Shown in pieces: positions 49,157-60,725 of a stretch of DNA of 64,000 nt (position 1 is its first letter; each line of letters begins with the position of its first letter). A program made the translations under genes and the position numbers. Under the pieces are notes generated by a model. It saw only the letters and a list, made by a program, of their open reading frames with translations, was not told the DNA's origin and ran no database searches. The stretch is from Pollutimonas sp963706785 (GTDB lineage Bacteria; Pseudomonadota; Gammaproteobacteria; Burkholderiales; Burkholderiaceae_B): assembly GCA_963706785.1 (NCBI GenBank), contig CAVPNJ010000006.1, positions 224,415-288,414 of the forward strand, given 5' to 3'.

Positions 49157-49322
49157 TGACCGTCGCGCTCGTGGCGTTCGTCGCGCTGAGCGCGGTATTG
49201 ATCGGGGCGCTGGCATCGTCACGATGCACAGGCGCCACAAGTACGAGCCGAATCTGATCGGCGCGCTGATCGGCGCGTTGCTGTGCTTCGTGCTGCTCGA
49301 AACGATTCCGGCGCTGATCTAG
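49157..49322 (+). pseudogene. Small two-segment membrane protein, frameshifted
   Basis: From ATG 49157 the frame reads MTVALVAFVALSAVLIGALASS, then after one frame change MHRRHKYEPNLIGALIGALLCFVLLETIPALI before the stop at 49322. That gives about 55 residues with two hydrophobic segments. No function is known. It overlaps the 3' end of the opposite-strand dehydratase/epimerase gene. Confidence 0.45.
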
Positions 49323-50363
49323 CCGCGCGCCCAGGAAATCATCGACGGTCGGATAGCGCAAGTCGTAACCGCAGTTCGCGCTTGAGCCGCGTATTGGTCA
49401 GGCGCCGCGATTCGCGCATGAACGACAGCGTGATCGGTTCGAGACCGCGTCTCCGCTTCTTCCGCGCGTGATGCGCGGCACGCGCGGCATGCCGTACGCA
49501 TCGGCGACGCGGTCGAAGTAATCTCCCATGCGCAGATCGGTGTCGTCCGATGCGTTGATCACGCGTTGCGGCTTCCGCGCGCGCGAGCGCGCGCACGAGG
49601 ATGGCGGCGAGATCGTCGGCGTGAATGTGGTTCGTGTAGACGTCGTCCGTCGTCGACGAGCGCCGGCATGCCCTTTTCGATGCGCGCGATCGGCAGGCGA
49701 TTGGCCGCGTAGATGCCCGGAATCCGCACGATCGACACGCGCCAGCCGCCGCGCACGGCCGCGCGCCGCAATTGCGCGCTCGGCCGACACGCGCCGCTTC
49801 GCGCGCGCGTTCCCGGGCCGCACGGGCCGCGTTTCGTCGATCCACGCGCCGCCGCAGTCGCCGTAGACGCCCGTCGTGCTCGCGTAGACGAGCGCGCGAT
49901 GCCGCGCGGTCCGGCGAAAGGTGCGTCGGGTACAATGCACGGCAGTTTCGCGGGCCTTCGCGGCTCTATCGACAGTCGCGCGAAACCAGGCGCGCCATGC
50001 GCGATGCGGCGCTGTTGCACTCGCCGTGCCGCGCGCGACGCTGCGCCGGCGCGCGGACAATGCGGCGATCAGCGCGCGCGTGCGGCGGTCGTCGTCGCCG
50101 TCTTTCTGCGGCGGCGCGAGATGCAGCACGGTCGGCGCGAGGCCCGCGAGCCGTCCGAGGCTGCGCGCGGTCGTCGAGATCGCCGACAGATCGGCGTCGT
50201 GCCCGCCGCGCGCAGTTCGGCGACGCGTTCGCGATGGCTCGTGAGCGCGATCACGCGGGGCGCGGCGGCGCGCGCCTTGAAGAGCGGCACGCGCGCGCAG
50301 CCCGACATCGCCGCAGCCGACGATCAGCACGCGCGCGCGGCGCAGGATTCGAGTGGCAATCAT
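49319..50363 (-). pseudogene. NAD(P)-dependent epimerase/SDR-type oxidoreductase, frameshifted
   Basis: From ATG 50363 (or the upstream in-frame ATG at 50372) the gene reads IATRILRRARVLIVGCGDVGLR, a Rossmann-type GxGxxG start, then VIALTSHRERVAELRAAG, LVYASTTGVYGDCGGAWIDE (extended-SDR Tyr motif region), DDLAAILVRALARAEAATRVINASDDTDL and YPTVDDFLGARL. It belongs to the YeeZ-like nucleotide-sugar epimerase/SDR group. The substrate is unknown. Several frame breaks are present. Confidence 0.75.
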
Positions 50364-50449
50364 GTCGTGCATTGTAGCCGTCGCCTGCAACGCGCGCGCT
50401 GTCATCGAAGCAGCGATTCGACACGACTCCACACATCTCAGAACGATCT

Positions 50450-51481
50450 ATGGCTTTCAACGTAACGCTCCGGCAAAGCGGCCGGCAGTTTCAAGTGGAA
50501 CCCGACGAACCGGTGCTGATCGCCGCCTGCGCCAGGGCATCGGCCTGCCGTACGGCTGCAAGAACGGCGCGTGCGGCTCGTGCAAGGGCACCGTCGTGAG
50601 CGGCGAGGTCGAACAGGCGCCGCATTCGTCGTCGGCGTTGTCGAACGACGAAAAGACGCGCGGCATGGCGCTCTTCTGCTGCGCGACCGCGCAGACCGAC
50701 CTCGAAATCGACGTGCGCGAAGTCGCGGGCGTCGGCGACGTGCAGGTGAAGAAGCTGCCGTGCCGCGTGAACGCGCTCGAACGCAGGCCGACGACGTCGT
50801 CGAGCTGAAGCTGCAATTGCCCGCCAACGAACGGCTGCAATATCTCGCCGGCCAGTACATCGAATTCATCCTGAAGGACGGCAAGCGCCGCAGCTATTCG
50901 ATGGCGAGCCCGCCGCATCACGAAGGCCCGCTCGAACTGCACATCCGCCACATGCCCGGCGGCACGTTCACGGATCACGTGTTCGGCGCGATGAAAGAGC
51001 GCGACATCCTGCGCTTCGAAGGCCCGCTCGGCACGTTCTTCCTGCGCGACGACTCCGACAAGCCGATCGTGCTGCTCGCGTCGGGCACGGGCTTCGCGCC
51101 GATCAAGGCGATCATCGAGCACGCGGTGTTCAAGAACCTGAACCGCCCGATGACGCTCTACTGGGGCGGCCGCCGCAAGCAGGACCTGTACATGATGGAT
51201 CTCGCCGAGCAATGGGCGCAGCGACGTGCCGAACTTCAAGTTCGTGCCGGTGCTCTCCGAACCCGACGCCGAGCGACGCCTGGACCGGCCGCACCGGCTT
51301 CGTTCATCGCGCCGTCATCGAAGATCTGCCAGACTTGAGCGCGTACCAGGTGTACGCGTGCGGCGCGCCGGTGATGGTCGAATCGGCGCAGCGCGATTTC
51401 ACGAGTCATCATCGGCTGCCGGAAGACGAGTTCTACGCGGATTCGTTCACGAGCGCCGCCGATCTCGCGCATCCGGTCTGA
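50450..51481 (+). pseudogene. 2Fe-2S ferredoxin-NAD(P)H reductase (CDP-6-deoxyglucoseen reductase-like), frameshifted
   Basis: Starts MAFNVTLRQSGRQFQVEPDEP. The plant-type 2Fe-2S motif is CKNGACGSC with a further Cys at ALFCCATAQ. The FAD/NAD reductase part contains LAGQYIEFILKDGKRRSYSMAS (FAD site), GPLGTFFLRDD and LLASGTGFAPIKAIIEH (NAD site), then YACGAPVMVESAQRDFTS near the end. About 343 residues; frame breaks lie near 50525, 50790 and 51225. It passes electrons from NAD(P)H via FAD to 2Fe-2S. Burkholderia homologues are often called AscD; the partner here is unknown. Confidence 0.83.
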
Positions 51482-51762
51482 TGTTCGCACGTGTCAGCGA
51501 CGCGGACAGAAAATCCGCGCGTCGCGGTTTACACGGCACAAACGTCGTATCGTATCCTTCGCGAATGAATCGAAATCCAGACCAGCACTCCGACGTCGCC
51601 GCTCGCCGCTTCCCTAGGGATGCCGCTGGCTCGTCACGGATTCGCGCTCATGGTTCAGCTGTTCGATGCGCACGAAATGAAGCCACGGGATACCGTGGCT
51701 TTTGTTTTTTCCGACGCCGCTTTCTTCAACCCCTCGTTATCGCTCTCGTGGAGCCCGCTGTC

Positions 51763-52952
51763 ATGAATTTCAATGAGTACCCCGTCGAATCGCTGATGTT
51801 CATCACGAACCGTCCTGAAATCGTGTTCACGCACGGCAAGGGCTCATGGCTCTACGACAACACCGGCAAGCGCTATCTCGACTTCATCCAGGGCTGGGCC
51901 GTCAACTCGCTCGGCCATTGCAACGACGGCATGATCGAGGCGATGGACAAGCAGGCGCGCACGCTGATCAACCCGTCGCCGGCGTTCTACAACGCGCCGA
52001 TGGCGCAGCTCGCCGGTCTGCTCACCGCAGCACAGCTGCTTCGACAAGGTGTTCTTCGCGAACAGCGGCGCCGAGGCGAACGAAGGCGCGATCAAGCTCG
52101 CGCGCAAGTGGGGCAAGAAGTTCAAGGACGGCGCGTACGAGATCATCACGTTCGATCACAGCTTCCACGGCCGCACGCTCGCGACGATGTCGGCGAGCGG
52201 CAAGGCCGGCTGGGACACGATCTACGCGCCGCAAGTGCCGGGCTTCCCGAAGGCCGAGCTGAACGACATCGCGTCGGTGGAGAAGCTGATCACGCGAAAG
52301 ACCGTCGGCGTGATGCTCGAGCCGATCCAGGGCGAAGGCGGCGTGATTCCCGCGACGCGCGAATTCATGCAGCAACTGCGCGCGCTGACGAAGAAGCACA
52401 ACCTGCTGCTGATCGTCGATGAAGTGCAAAGCGGCTGCGGCCGCGCGGGGACGCTGTTCGCGTACGAGCTGTCGGGCGTCGAGCCGGACATCATGACGCT
52501 CGGCAAGGGCATCGGCGGCGGCGTGCCGCTCGCGGCGCTGCTGTCGAAGGCGGAGATCGCGTGCTTCGAAGCCGGGCGATCAGGGCGGCACCTACAACGG
52601 CAATCCGCTGATGACGGCGGTCGGCTATTCGGTGATCTCGCAACTGACGGCGCCGGGCTTTCTCGAAGGCGTGCGCGAGCGCGGCGAGTATCTGAAGTCG
52701 CAACTGCTGCAGCTTGTCGGAAGAGCGCGGCTTCAAGGGCGAGCGCGGCGAAGGTCTGTTGCGCGCGCTGCTGCTCGATAGCGGACAACGGTCCGCAGAT
52801 CGTCGAGAAGGCGCGCCTGATGCAGCCCGACGGCCTGCTGCTGAACGCGGCGCGTCCGAACCTGCTGCGCTTCATGCCGGCGCTCAACGTGACGAAGGAC
52901 GAGATCGACCAGATGATGGCGATGCTGCGTTCGAGTGCTGGATTCGCTGTGA
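51763..52952 (+). pseudogene. PLP class III aminotransferase (acetylornithine/ArgD-like), frameshifted
   Basis: MNFNEYPVESLMFITNRPEIVFTHGKG, then FANSGAEANEGAIKLARKWG, FDHSFHGRTLATMSASGK, VGVMLEPIQGEGGVIPA, LIVDEVQSGCGRAGTLFAYE and the PLP-Lys motif MTLGKGIGGG. About 395 residues. It transfers amino groups, most likely on N-acetylornithine or a related omega-amino acid. Each of the five frame breaks I resolved is one extra base. Its stop shares one base with the ATG of the acetyltransferase gene. Confidence 0.86.
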
Positions 52953-53400
52953 TGACGATCCGCGTACGTTCGACGCGCGCGACACCGATGCGGTGATCGC
53001 GCTCTGGCGCGATGCGTTTCCCGAGTACGCGGATCCCGCGAAGCCGCAGCGCGATCCGCGTCTGTCGATCGCGAACAAGCTGGCGACGCAGCCGGAGCTG
53101 TTCTTCGTCGGCGGTGCTCGATGGCGCGCGTGATCGGCACGATCATGGCGGGTTACGACGGGCATCGCGGATGGCTGTATTCGCTGGCCGTCGACGAGAT
53201 CGCTGCGCGGTCACGGCTACGGGCGCGCGCTGGTCGAGCATGCGGAAAGCGAGCTGGCGAAGCGCGGCTGTCCGAAGGTGAATCTGCAGATTCTGGCCAG
53301 CAAGGCCGACGTGCAGGCGTTCTACGCAAAGCTCGGCTATCGCGCCGATGAAGTCGTGAGCCTCGGCAAGCGGCTTCAGTCAACGTCGGCGTCGGCATAA
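52952..53400 (+). pseudogene. GNAT-family N-acetyltransferase (YpeA-like), frameshifted
   Basis: MTIR then FDARDTDAVIALWRDAFPEYAD, ELFFVGGA, DGARVIGTIMAGYDGHRGWLYSLAVDEIARGHGYGRALVEHAE and VNLQILASKADVQAFYAKLGYRADEV. The acetyl-CoA binding loop RGHGYGRALVEHAE is read across a frame break near 53210. About 149 residues. It starts within the aminotransferase stop (TGATG). A terminator follows on the far side. Confidence 0.8.
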
Positions 53401-53430
53401 AAAAACCGCATGCGTTTCGAGCGCATGCGG
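53401..53430 (-). terminator. Intrinsic terminator for the minus-strand liv operon
   Basis: The stem CCGCATGCG / CGCATGCGG (7-base loop) lies 30 bp beyond the livF stop and on the minus strand is followed by six or more T residues. It also sits after the plus-strand acetyltransferase gene and may serve both. Confidence 0.8.
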
Positions 53431-53461
53431 CTTCTTCGTTCGATAGCAGCCTGGTCGCGAA

Positions 53462-54186
53462 TTACTCGCCCAGATAAGCCGCCCGCACCTTCGGATCATC
53501 GAGCATCTTCTTCGCGTCGCCCGACATCGTGACCGAGACCCGAATCCATCACGTAGCCGCGATTCGCCGCCTGCAACGCGAGACGCGCGTTCTGCTCGAC
53601 CAGCAGCACCGTCAGCCCTTCGTTCGAAATCTCCCGCACCACTTCGAAGATCTTCTCGACCATGATCGGCGACAGACCCATCGACGGCTCGTCGAGCAGC
53701 AGCAGCTTCGGACGCGAGATGCAGCGCGCGCGCCATCGCCAGCATCTGCTGTTCGCCGCCCGAGAGCGTGCCCGCGTACTGCGACGCGCGTTCCTTCAGA
53801 CGCGGAAAGAAGCCGAACATGCGATCGGTGTCCTTCTGGATGCCGTCGGTATCGTTGCGCAGATACGCGCCCATCTGCATGTTTTCGAGAATCGACATGC
53901 GCGCGAAGATGCCGCGGCCTTCCGGCACCATCGCGAGACCGCGCTTGAGCAGCTCGTGCGTCGGCACGCCCTTGATCGACTGGCCCATGTACTCGATGTC
54001 GCCCGCCGAGTACGGCTTCAGACCCGTGATGGCCTTCATCGTCGTGGTCTTGCCCGCGCCGTTCGCGCCGATCAGCGTGACCAGTTCGCCCTGCCCGACT
54101 TCCAGATCGACACCCTTGACCGCCTGGATGCCGCCGTAATTGACCTGCAGGCCCTTGATTTTCAACATTGCGTTCGTTGTCGCCAT
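53462..54186 (-). pseudogene. livF: ABC transporter ATP-binding protein LivF, frameshifted
   Basis: MATTNAMLKIKGLQVNYGGIQAVKGVDLEV, Walker A GANGAGKTT, GRGIFARMSILENMQMGAYLR, signature LSGGEQQMLAMARAL, then in another frame MGLSPIMVEKIFEVV and VLLVEQNARLALQAANRGYVMDSG. About 240 residues. It ends the minus-strand importer operon and its ATG overlaps the livG stop by one base. Confidence 0.88.
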
Positions 54187-54965
54187 CAGTGGACCCCCGC
54201 ACCCAGATATGCCTCGATCACCTTCGGGTCCTTCTGCACGTCCTGCGGCAGACCTTCGGCGATCACCTTGCCGTAATCGAGCACCGTCATGCGGTTGCAC
54301 AATCCCATCACGAGTTTCACGTCGTGTTCGATCAGCAGAATCGTCTTGCCGTCCGACGCGGATCTTGTCGAGCAGGCGCGTGAGTTCGACCTTCTCCGTC
54401 GCGTTCATGCCGGCGGCCGGTTCGTCGAGCGCGAGCAGCTTCGGATCGGTCGCCAACGCGCGCGCGATTTCCAGACGCCGCTGGTGACCGTACGACAGAT
54501 TGCGCGACGTGTAGTCCGCGTATTGCAGCACGCCGACGTATTCGAGCAGTTCGAGCGCGCGTTCCTTGATCTCGCGCTCTTCACGGCGCTCGGCCGGCGT
54601 CTGGAACACCGCGCCGATCAGGCCGTGCTTCGTGCGCACGTGGCGCCCGACCATCACGTTTTCCAGCGCGGTCATGCCGCCGAACAGACGAATGTTCTGG
54701 AACGTGCGCGCGATGCCCGCCTTCGCCACCTGATACACGGCGGTCGGCGTGTAGGCCTCGCCGTCGAGCTTGAAGTCGCCCGAATCCGGCGTGTAGAGGC
54801 CCGTGATCACGTTGAAGAACGTGGTCTTGCCGGCGCCGTTCGGGCCGATCAGGCCGTAGATCTCGCCTTCCTTGATTTCGAAGGCCGCACGTCGGACAGC
54901 GCCTGCAAGCCGCCGAAGCGCTTGTTGACGCCCTGCACGGACAATCGAGTTTGTTGTTCGCTCAT
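54186..54965 (-). pseudogene. livG: ABC transporter ATP-binding protein LivG, frameshifted
   Basis: Starts MSEQQTRLSVQGVNKRFGGLQALSDV, then Walker A region (GLIGPNGAGKTTFFNVITGLY), Q-loop GIARTFQNIRLFGGMTALEN, the LIV-specific insert RTKHGLIGAVFQTPAERREE, signature LSYGHQRRLEIARALATDP and Walker B LLALDEPAAGMN. It pairs with LivF. Frames change near 54370 and 54890. Confidence 0.88.
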
Positions 54966-54981
54966 GTCTGATTCTCCCGCC

Positions 54982-56156
54982 TTAGGCGCGCACCGGCTTC
55001 TTGCCGCTGCGCTTCGCGATCTTCGCGATCTTGTCTTCGTGTTTCGCGGCGGGCCACAGGCCTTCCGAGCGATACAGCATGATCAGCACCATCGCCAGGC
55101 CGTACAGCAACTGACGGATGACTTCGGTATCGACGATCTGATGACCGAAGATGGCGTTCTGCAGCGGACCCATCGTCGAGCGCAGGAATTCGGGGAACAC
55201 GGCGAGCAGCACCGCGCCGAGAATCACGCCCGGAATGTGGCCCATGCCGCCGAGCACCACGCACGCCAGCACGACGATCGATTCCCAGAACGTGAACGAT
55301 TCCGGCGACACGAAGCCCTGGAACGCGCCGAACATCGCGCCCGACAGGCCGCCGAACGACGCGCCCATCGCGAACGCGAGCAGCTTCACGTTACGGGTGT
55401 TGATGCCCATCGCCTTGGCGGCGATTTCGTCTTCGCGGATCGCGGCCCATGCGCGGCCGATACGCGAGTGCTGCAGGCGCGTACACACCCAGATCACGAA
55501 CAGCGCGCACAGCACGAACAGGTAGTAGTACATGTACACCGACGGGAACTTCAGGCCGAACAGCGTCGTGCGTCTGCGACGAGGTTGAAGCCGCCGACCG
55601 TCACCGGATCGATGCCGGTGATGCCCTTCGGACCGTTCGTGATGTTGACCGGACGATCGAGGTTGTTCATGAAGATCCGGACGATTTCCCCGAAGCCCAA
55701 GGTCACGATCGCGAGGTAGTCGCCGCGCAGACGCAGCGTCGGTGCGCCGAGCAGCACGCCGAAGGTCGCCGCGAGCGCCATCGCGCACGGCACGATGAGC
55801 AGGAACGGCACGTGCAGTCCGCCGGGCGCGAGATGCGCGATCCATTCGAACTGCGATCGTCAGGTGCGGCGACGACAGCAACGCCGCCATGTAAGCGCCG
55901 ACCGCGTAGAACGCGATGTAGCCCAGGTCCAGCAGGCCGGCGAAGCCGACCACCACGTTCAGGCCGAGCGCGAGCATCACGTACAGCATCGCGAAGTCGA
56001 GCACGCGGACCCAGTAGTTGCCGCCGGCCGCGCCGATGACCATCGGCGCGGCGATCACGAAGATCGCGGTGATGATGCCGACGCGTCAGCGTCTTCGCTC
56101 ATGTTCTTCTCGGGGATGAGCGTCGTGGACGGCTCGATCGGTTGAATTGAGGTCAT
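54982..56156 (-). pseudogene. livM: Branched-chain-amino-acid-type permease LivM, frameshifted
   Basis: MTSIQPIEPSTTLIPEK, then VIGAAGGNYWVRVLDFAMLYVMLALGLNVVVGFAGLLDLGYIAF, PTLRLRGDYLAIVTLGFGEIVRIFMNNLDRPVNITNGP, RIGRAWAAIREDEIAAKAMGIN and VVLGGMGHIPGVILGAVLL. About 390 residues and 8-10 hydrophobic segments. It forms the pore with LivH, whose stop lies 20 bp upstream. Confidence 0.88.
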
Positions 56157-56175
56157 TTTGTTTACTCCTCCCGGC

Positions 56176-57132
56176 TTAAGCGCGATCCGCAACACGTTCG
56201 CCGAGCAGGCCCGACGGACGGAACACCAGCACGATGATCAGCACGATGAAGGCGAACACGTCCTGATAGTTACTGCCGAAGACGCCGCCCGTCAGGTTGC
56301 CGATGTAGCCCGCGCCCAACTGTTCGATCAGGCCGAGCAGCACGCCGCCGACCATCGCGCCGCCGAGGTTGCCGATACCGCCCAGCACCGCCGCGGTGAA
56401 CGCCTTCAGGCCGGGGATGAAGCCCATGTAGAAGTGCGCGTTGCCGTATTCGGACGCGATCATCACGCCGGCCAGCGCAGCCAGCGCCGAGCCGATCATG
56501 AAGGTCGCGGAAATCACGAAGTTCGGGTTCACGCCCATCAGGCGACGCGACGCCCGGGTTCTCGGCGATCGCGCGCATCGCGCGGCCGAGCTTGGTCTTG
56601 TGCACGAGCAGCAGCAGGCCGCCCATCACGAGGAACGCCACCACGATGATCACGATTTCGGTCATCGAGATCACGGCGCCCGGACGTCGTGTCGGTGGCC
56701 GTGATCACGTTGATCGGATCGGTCGGGCAGCAGCTGCGGGAACGGCAGCGGATTGCGCACCAGATCATCATCGCGAGCGGTCTGCAGCAGGATCGACACG
56801 CCGATCGCGGTGATCAGCGGCGCGAGACGCGGCGCCTTGCGCAACGGCCGGTAGGCCACGCGTTCGATCGTGTAGCCGACCAGCGCGCAGACCACTGCGG
56901 CGACCACCAGCGCGATGCATCAGCAGATCGGCACGTGGCCGAGGCCGGGAAAGTGATTCTGCATGACGCCTATGGCTGAGAGCGCAACCATCGCGCCGAC
57001 CATCAGCACGTCGCCGTGCGCGAAGTTGATGATGCCCAGAATGCCGTACACCATCGTATAGCCCAGTGCGATGATGGCGTAGACGCTGCCAAGCACCAGA
57101 CCGTTGAGGATCTGCTGGATGAAAATATCCAT
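56176..57132 (-). pseudogene. livH: Branched-chain-amino-acid-type permease LivH, frameshifted
   Basis: MDIFIQQILNGLVLGSVYAIIALGYTMVYGILGIINFAHGDVLMVGAM, RVAYRPLRKAPRLAPLITAIGVSI, KTKLGRAMRAIAENPGVASLMGVNPN, AFTAAVLGGIGNLGGAMVGGVLLGLIEQLG. About 310 residues. An AAGGAG ribosome site precedes the ATG at 57132. It is separated from the binding-protein gene by a terminator hairpin. Frames change near 56550, 56690, 56750 and 56920. Confidence 0.88.
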
Positions 57133-57308
57133 TTAAAGCTCCTTAGCCCGTGCGACTGGATTACGCGCTTTATCACCGGCCGATAAACCGGTGTGCAAGC
57201 GAAATCGACAACGGCACTGCGCGTACTGATGTAAAAAACCGGTAAGGGTTAATCGCCGTCGATTCGCGCCCGCCGCCGGATGCGGCCGCGGGCACCTTCG
57301 GACGGATA

Positions 57309-57340
57309 CAAAAACGGCACCGTTGGGTAGCTGGCGCCGT
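57309..57340 (-). terminator. Hairpin between binding-protein and livH genes (attenuating terminator)
   Basis: On the minus strand the stem ACGGCGCC / GGTGCCGT (one G-T pair) with an 11-base loop is followed by five T residues. It lies between the binding-protein gene and livH, the same placement as in the liv cluster at 11574-16193. Confidence 0.7.
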
Positions 57341-57359
57341 CAGGCTGAACGTCCCGCCA

Positions 57360-58569
57360 TCACATCTTCACGACGTCGAGCACGTCTTTCTTGCCGTCCT
57401 TGAAGTCGTAAAGCGTGATCGCGCCCTCCTTCAAATCGCCCTTGTCGTCGAATGCGATGTGTCCCGTCACACCGTTGTAGTCGGTCGACGGCATCGCAGC
57501 GAGCACCTTGGGCGCTTCGATCGAATTGGCGCGCTTCATTGCATCGACGATCACGTACACAGCGTCATACGTGAACGGCGCGTAAATCTGCATCGGCGTG
57601 TGGAAGCGGGCCTCGTACTTCTTCTCGAAGTCCGCTCCCCTGTCCATTTTCGAAAGCGCGAGTCCCGCTTCCGAACAGACCAGGTTTTGCACGGCGTCGC
57701 CCGCCAGCTCCGCCACCTTGTCGGTACACACGCCGTCGCCGCGCAAGGATCTTTGCCTTGATGCCGAGCGCCGCCGCCTGCTTGGTGAACGGGCCGCCGG
57801 TCGCGTCCATGCCGCCGTACATGACGACGTCCGGCTGAATACGTCTTGATCTTTGTCAGAATCGCCCGGAAGTCGCGGGCCTTGTCGTTCGTCGCCTCAC
57901 GCGAGACGACCTTCACGCCGCCCGCCTGCGCGGTCTTCGCGAATTCGTTCGCGAGACCCTGGCCGTAGGCGGTCGCATCGTCGACGATCGACGACGCTTC
58001 TTCGCGTTCAGCGTCTTCGTCGCGTAGTTGGCGAGCGCCGGACCTTGCTGCGCGTCGGTCGCGACGACGCGGTACGTCGTCTTGAAACCTTGCTGCGTGT
58101 AGGCCGGGTTCGTCGACGACGGCGAGATCTGCACGATGCCCGCATCGCTATAGATCTTCGACGCCGGAATCGACACGCCCGAGTTCAGATGCCCGACCAC
58201 GGCGACGACGTGGTCGTCGACCAGCTTCTGCGCGACCGCGGTGCCGTGCGCGGGTCGGCCGCGTCGTCTTGCGCGTCGAGCTGCAGCGTGATCTTCTGGC
58301 CGTCGATCGTCAGACCCTGCGCGTTGATTTCTTCGACCGCCAGACGCGCGCCGTTTTCGTTGTCCTTACCCAGGTGCGCGATGCCGCCCGTCAGGGGCGC
58401 GACATGACCGATCTTGACGACGGTCGCTTCACTCGCCGGCGCGGCCGCTGCGCGGCCGCTGCCGCCGAACTGCGCCTGCTCCCGCCTCGCCATCCTGTTT
58501 CTTGCCGCACGCGGTCAACATCGCAACCGCGGCCGCGATGGACACGGCGTAAGCAAATTTGACTCGCAT
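57360..58569 (-). pseudogene. Branched-chain-amino-acid ABC substrate-binding lipoprotein, frameshifted
   Basis: Starts MRVKFAYAVSIAAAVAMLTACGKKQ, a lipoprotein signal with LTAC. The body reads VVKIGHVAPLTGGIAHLGKDNENGARLAVEEINAQGLTIDG, VGHLNSGVSIPASKIYSDAGIVQISPSSTNPAYTQQGFK, and PMQIYAPFTYDAVYVIVDAMKRAN. This is the LivJ/LivK fold, about 400 residues. It is the first gene of the minus-strand liv operon and should supply the ligand to LivHM. Confidence 0.87.
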
Positions 58570-59050
58570 TAAGTAGGTCTCCTGCGCCTTGCAAAATCCA
58601 TTGTTCGGGACCCTTAAGGCCTTGAGAACGCGCGCATTGTAACTCCAATTTTGCGGACGGGCAATATTGTTGAACCGGCAGGGTTTTCCTGCATTGCAAC
58701 CTTATTTTAGACGCGAAATCCGCGCAAAAGGCGCAACCCGGTTGCGATCCGATTTTCGTGCATCAGTTGCACCACCGTGGAAGCCAATGGCATCAAGTGT
58801 TGCGGCGGGTCGCCGGAATGCCTGTTACAGCGCGCTTCGCGTGACGTATTACGTTTGCGCATCTCGACGTAAGCACGATTTTAGTGCGTCAAAATTCCGC
58901 GCAGCTGATTAGGCTCGTATAACGGGGCCGCATCACGAAAAATGCGATAAAACGCCGGATCAGATTCCAAAGATATTGTGCGGAGACCGCTAAAAGCGCG
59001 CTGTTCTGATGATCTGGCACTTTATTACGCGGACTCGCTGTGTCACGGGC
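58570..59050. other. Non-coding region upstream of the liv operon
   Basis: About 480 bp between the binding-protein start and the ispH terminator. Its composition drops in GC toward 58650-58950 (for example around CCTTATTTTAGACGC), fitting a promoter region. No gene or clear boxes were found. Confidence 0.45.
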
Positions 59051-59051
59051 G

Positions 59052-59081
59052 AAAAAAAGCGCGCCCGAGGGCGCGCTTTTC
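59052..59081 (-). terminator. Terminator after ispH
   Basis: The stem AGCGCGCCC / GGGCGCGCT is flanked by A-rich sequence on one side and TTTTCTTTC on the other, so the minus-strand transcript ends in a T-run. It lies 20 bp beyond the ispH stop. Confidence 0.75.
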
Positions 59082-59100
59082 TTTCAACTCGTGGCGAATG

Positions 59101-60063
59101 TCAGGCCGGCAGACCCAACCCTCGCGGCAACGGAAACGCGATGTTTTCCTCGATGCCTTCGAGCGCGCGCACGTTGCGCACGCCGAGCTCGCGCAACCGC
59201 GCGATCACCGCCTGCGCCAGCACCTCCGGCGCCGACGCGCCGGCCGTCACGCCGATGCGGCGCTTGCCCTCGACCCAGACCGGATCGATCTGGTCGGGCG
59301 AGTCCACCATATAGGCAGGCACGCCGAGCTTTTCGGCCAGTTCGCGCAGCCGGTTCGAGTTCGAACTGTTCGGGCTGCCGACCACGATCACGACGTCGCA
59401 CTGCGGCGCCATGAACTTCACCGCGTCCTGGCGGTTCTGCGTGGCGTAGCAGATGTCCTGCTTCTTCGGCTCGCGGATGGACGGATATTTCGCCTTGAGC
59501 GCGCCGATGATCTGCGGCTGCGTCGTCGACCGACAGCGTGGTCTGCGTGACGAACGCGATCCGCTGCGGATCGGCCAGCTGCAGCGCCTGCACGTCTTCG
59601 ATGTCCTCGACGAGATGCATGCCCTCGCCCGCCTGGCCCATCGTGCCTTCGACTTCCGGATGGCCCTTGTGGCCGATCATCACGATGTCGAAGCCGTCCT
59701 GGCGCATCTTCGCGACTTCGATGTGCACCTTGGTCACGAGCGGGCAGGTGGCGTCGTACACGCGCAGGCCGCGCGACTCGGCTTCCGAGCGCACCGCCTT
59801 CGACACGCCGTGCGCGCTGAAGATGACCGTGTTGCCGGGCGGCACTTCTTCCAGCTCGCTCGATGAAGATCGCGCCCTTCTTGCGCAGATCTTCGACGAC
59901 GTAGGCGTTATGGACGATTTCGTGGCGCACGTAGATCGGCGAGCCGATGCAGCTTGATCGCCCGCTCGACGATCTCGATCGCCCGATCGACGCCGGCGCA
60001 GAATCCGCGCGGCTGCGCCAGCAGGATCTCGGCTTCGGCAAGAGTCGTATCCGTGATGCTCAT
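59101..60063 (-). pseudogene. ispH: 4-hydroxy-3-methylbut-2-enyl diphosphate reductase, frameshifted
   Basis: MSITDTTLAEAEILLAQPRGFCAG, HGSPIYVRHEIVHNAYVVEDLRKKGAIF, PPGNTVIFSAHGVSKAVR, YDATCPLVTKVH, IVMIGHKGHPEVEGTMGQ, VVIVVGSPNSSNSNRLRELAEKLG, VTAGASAPEVLAQ. The three conserved Cys and the E/H set of IspH are present. It makes IPP/DMAPP at the end of the MEP pathway. About 320 residues; the break near 59860 is one extra C. Confidence 0.9.
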
Positions 60064-60065
60064 GT

Positions 60066-60522
60066 TTACAGAATCCCGATGATTTTCACTTCAAACGCCA
60101 GCGCCTGGCCGGCAAGCGGGTGGTTGAAATCGAACAGGGCCGACGTTTCGCCGACTTCCTTCAGCACGCCGGCGTAGCGGCCGCCGCCCGGCGCGTTGAA
60201 TTCGACCAGATCGCCCGGCGAAAAATCCTCGCCGATCATGCTGTTTTCGCGCAGCGTGGCCAGCGACACGCGCTGGATCAGCTCCGGATTGCGGGGACCG
60301 AACGCCTGACTCCGGCGTTAGCTGAAAGGTCGAATGGTGGCCGACCTTCAAACCCAGCAGAATGTCTTCCAGCGGCGGCGCGAGTTGACCGGCGCCGAGC
60401 AGCAGCGTGGCGGGCTTGTCGTTGAAGGTATTGACGACTTCGGCGCCATCGGCAAGGGAAAGCCGGTAGTGAAGCGTCACGTGCGAACCGGGCTTCACTT
60501 CGGAAATGTCGATGATGCTCAT
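60066..60522 (-). pseudogene. fkpB: FKBP-type peptidyl-prolyl isomerase (FkpB/SlpA-like), frameshifted
   Basis: MSIIDISEVKPGSHVTLHYRLSLADGAEVVNTFNDKPATLLLGAGQLAPPLEDILLGLKVGHHSTFQL and, in another frame, IQRVSLATLRENSMIGEDFSPGDLVEFN, then VKIIGIL at the stop. The chain is about 150 residues, with the FKBP core interrupted by the IF domain. It catalyses proline isomerisation. It adjoins ispH with 2 bp between them, the usual order in this group. Confidence 0.85.
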
Positions 60523-60725
60523 GCAATGCTCGCTCAGTCGAAGCGCGCTCACGCGTGCGCCGCACGGGGCGCGCTGCGGACGCGTGCGGCAAACCGTCGG
60601 GGTGCCGTGCGCAAAGCGTCTATTGTAAGCCACATCGAGCAGCGGCGTCGTGCGCCGCGTCCGTCGCGCGTGTCCCGCGCACCACCCGGCACGCGCGATC
60701 ACATGACCGTCCTGCGAGGACGACG

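Noticed and set aside
54289..55719. 476-residue plus-strand open frame opposite livG and livM
   Set aside because: It is antisense to conserved importer genes, with shadow-frame composition and no family resemblance.
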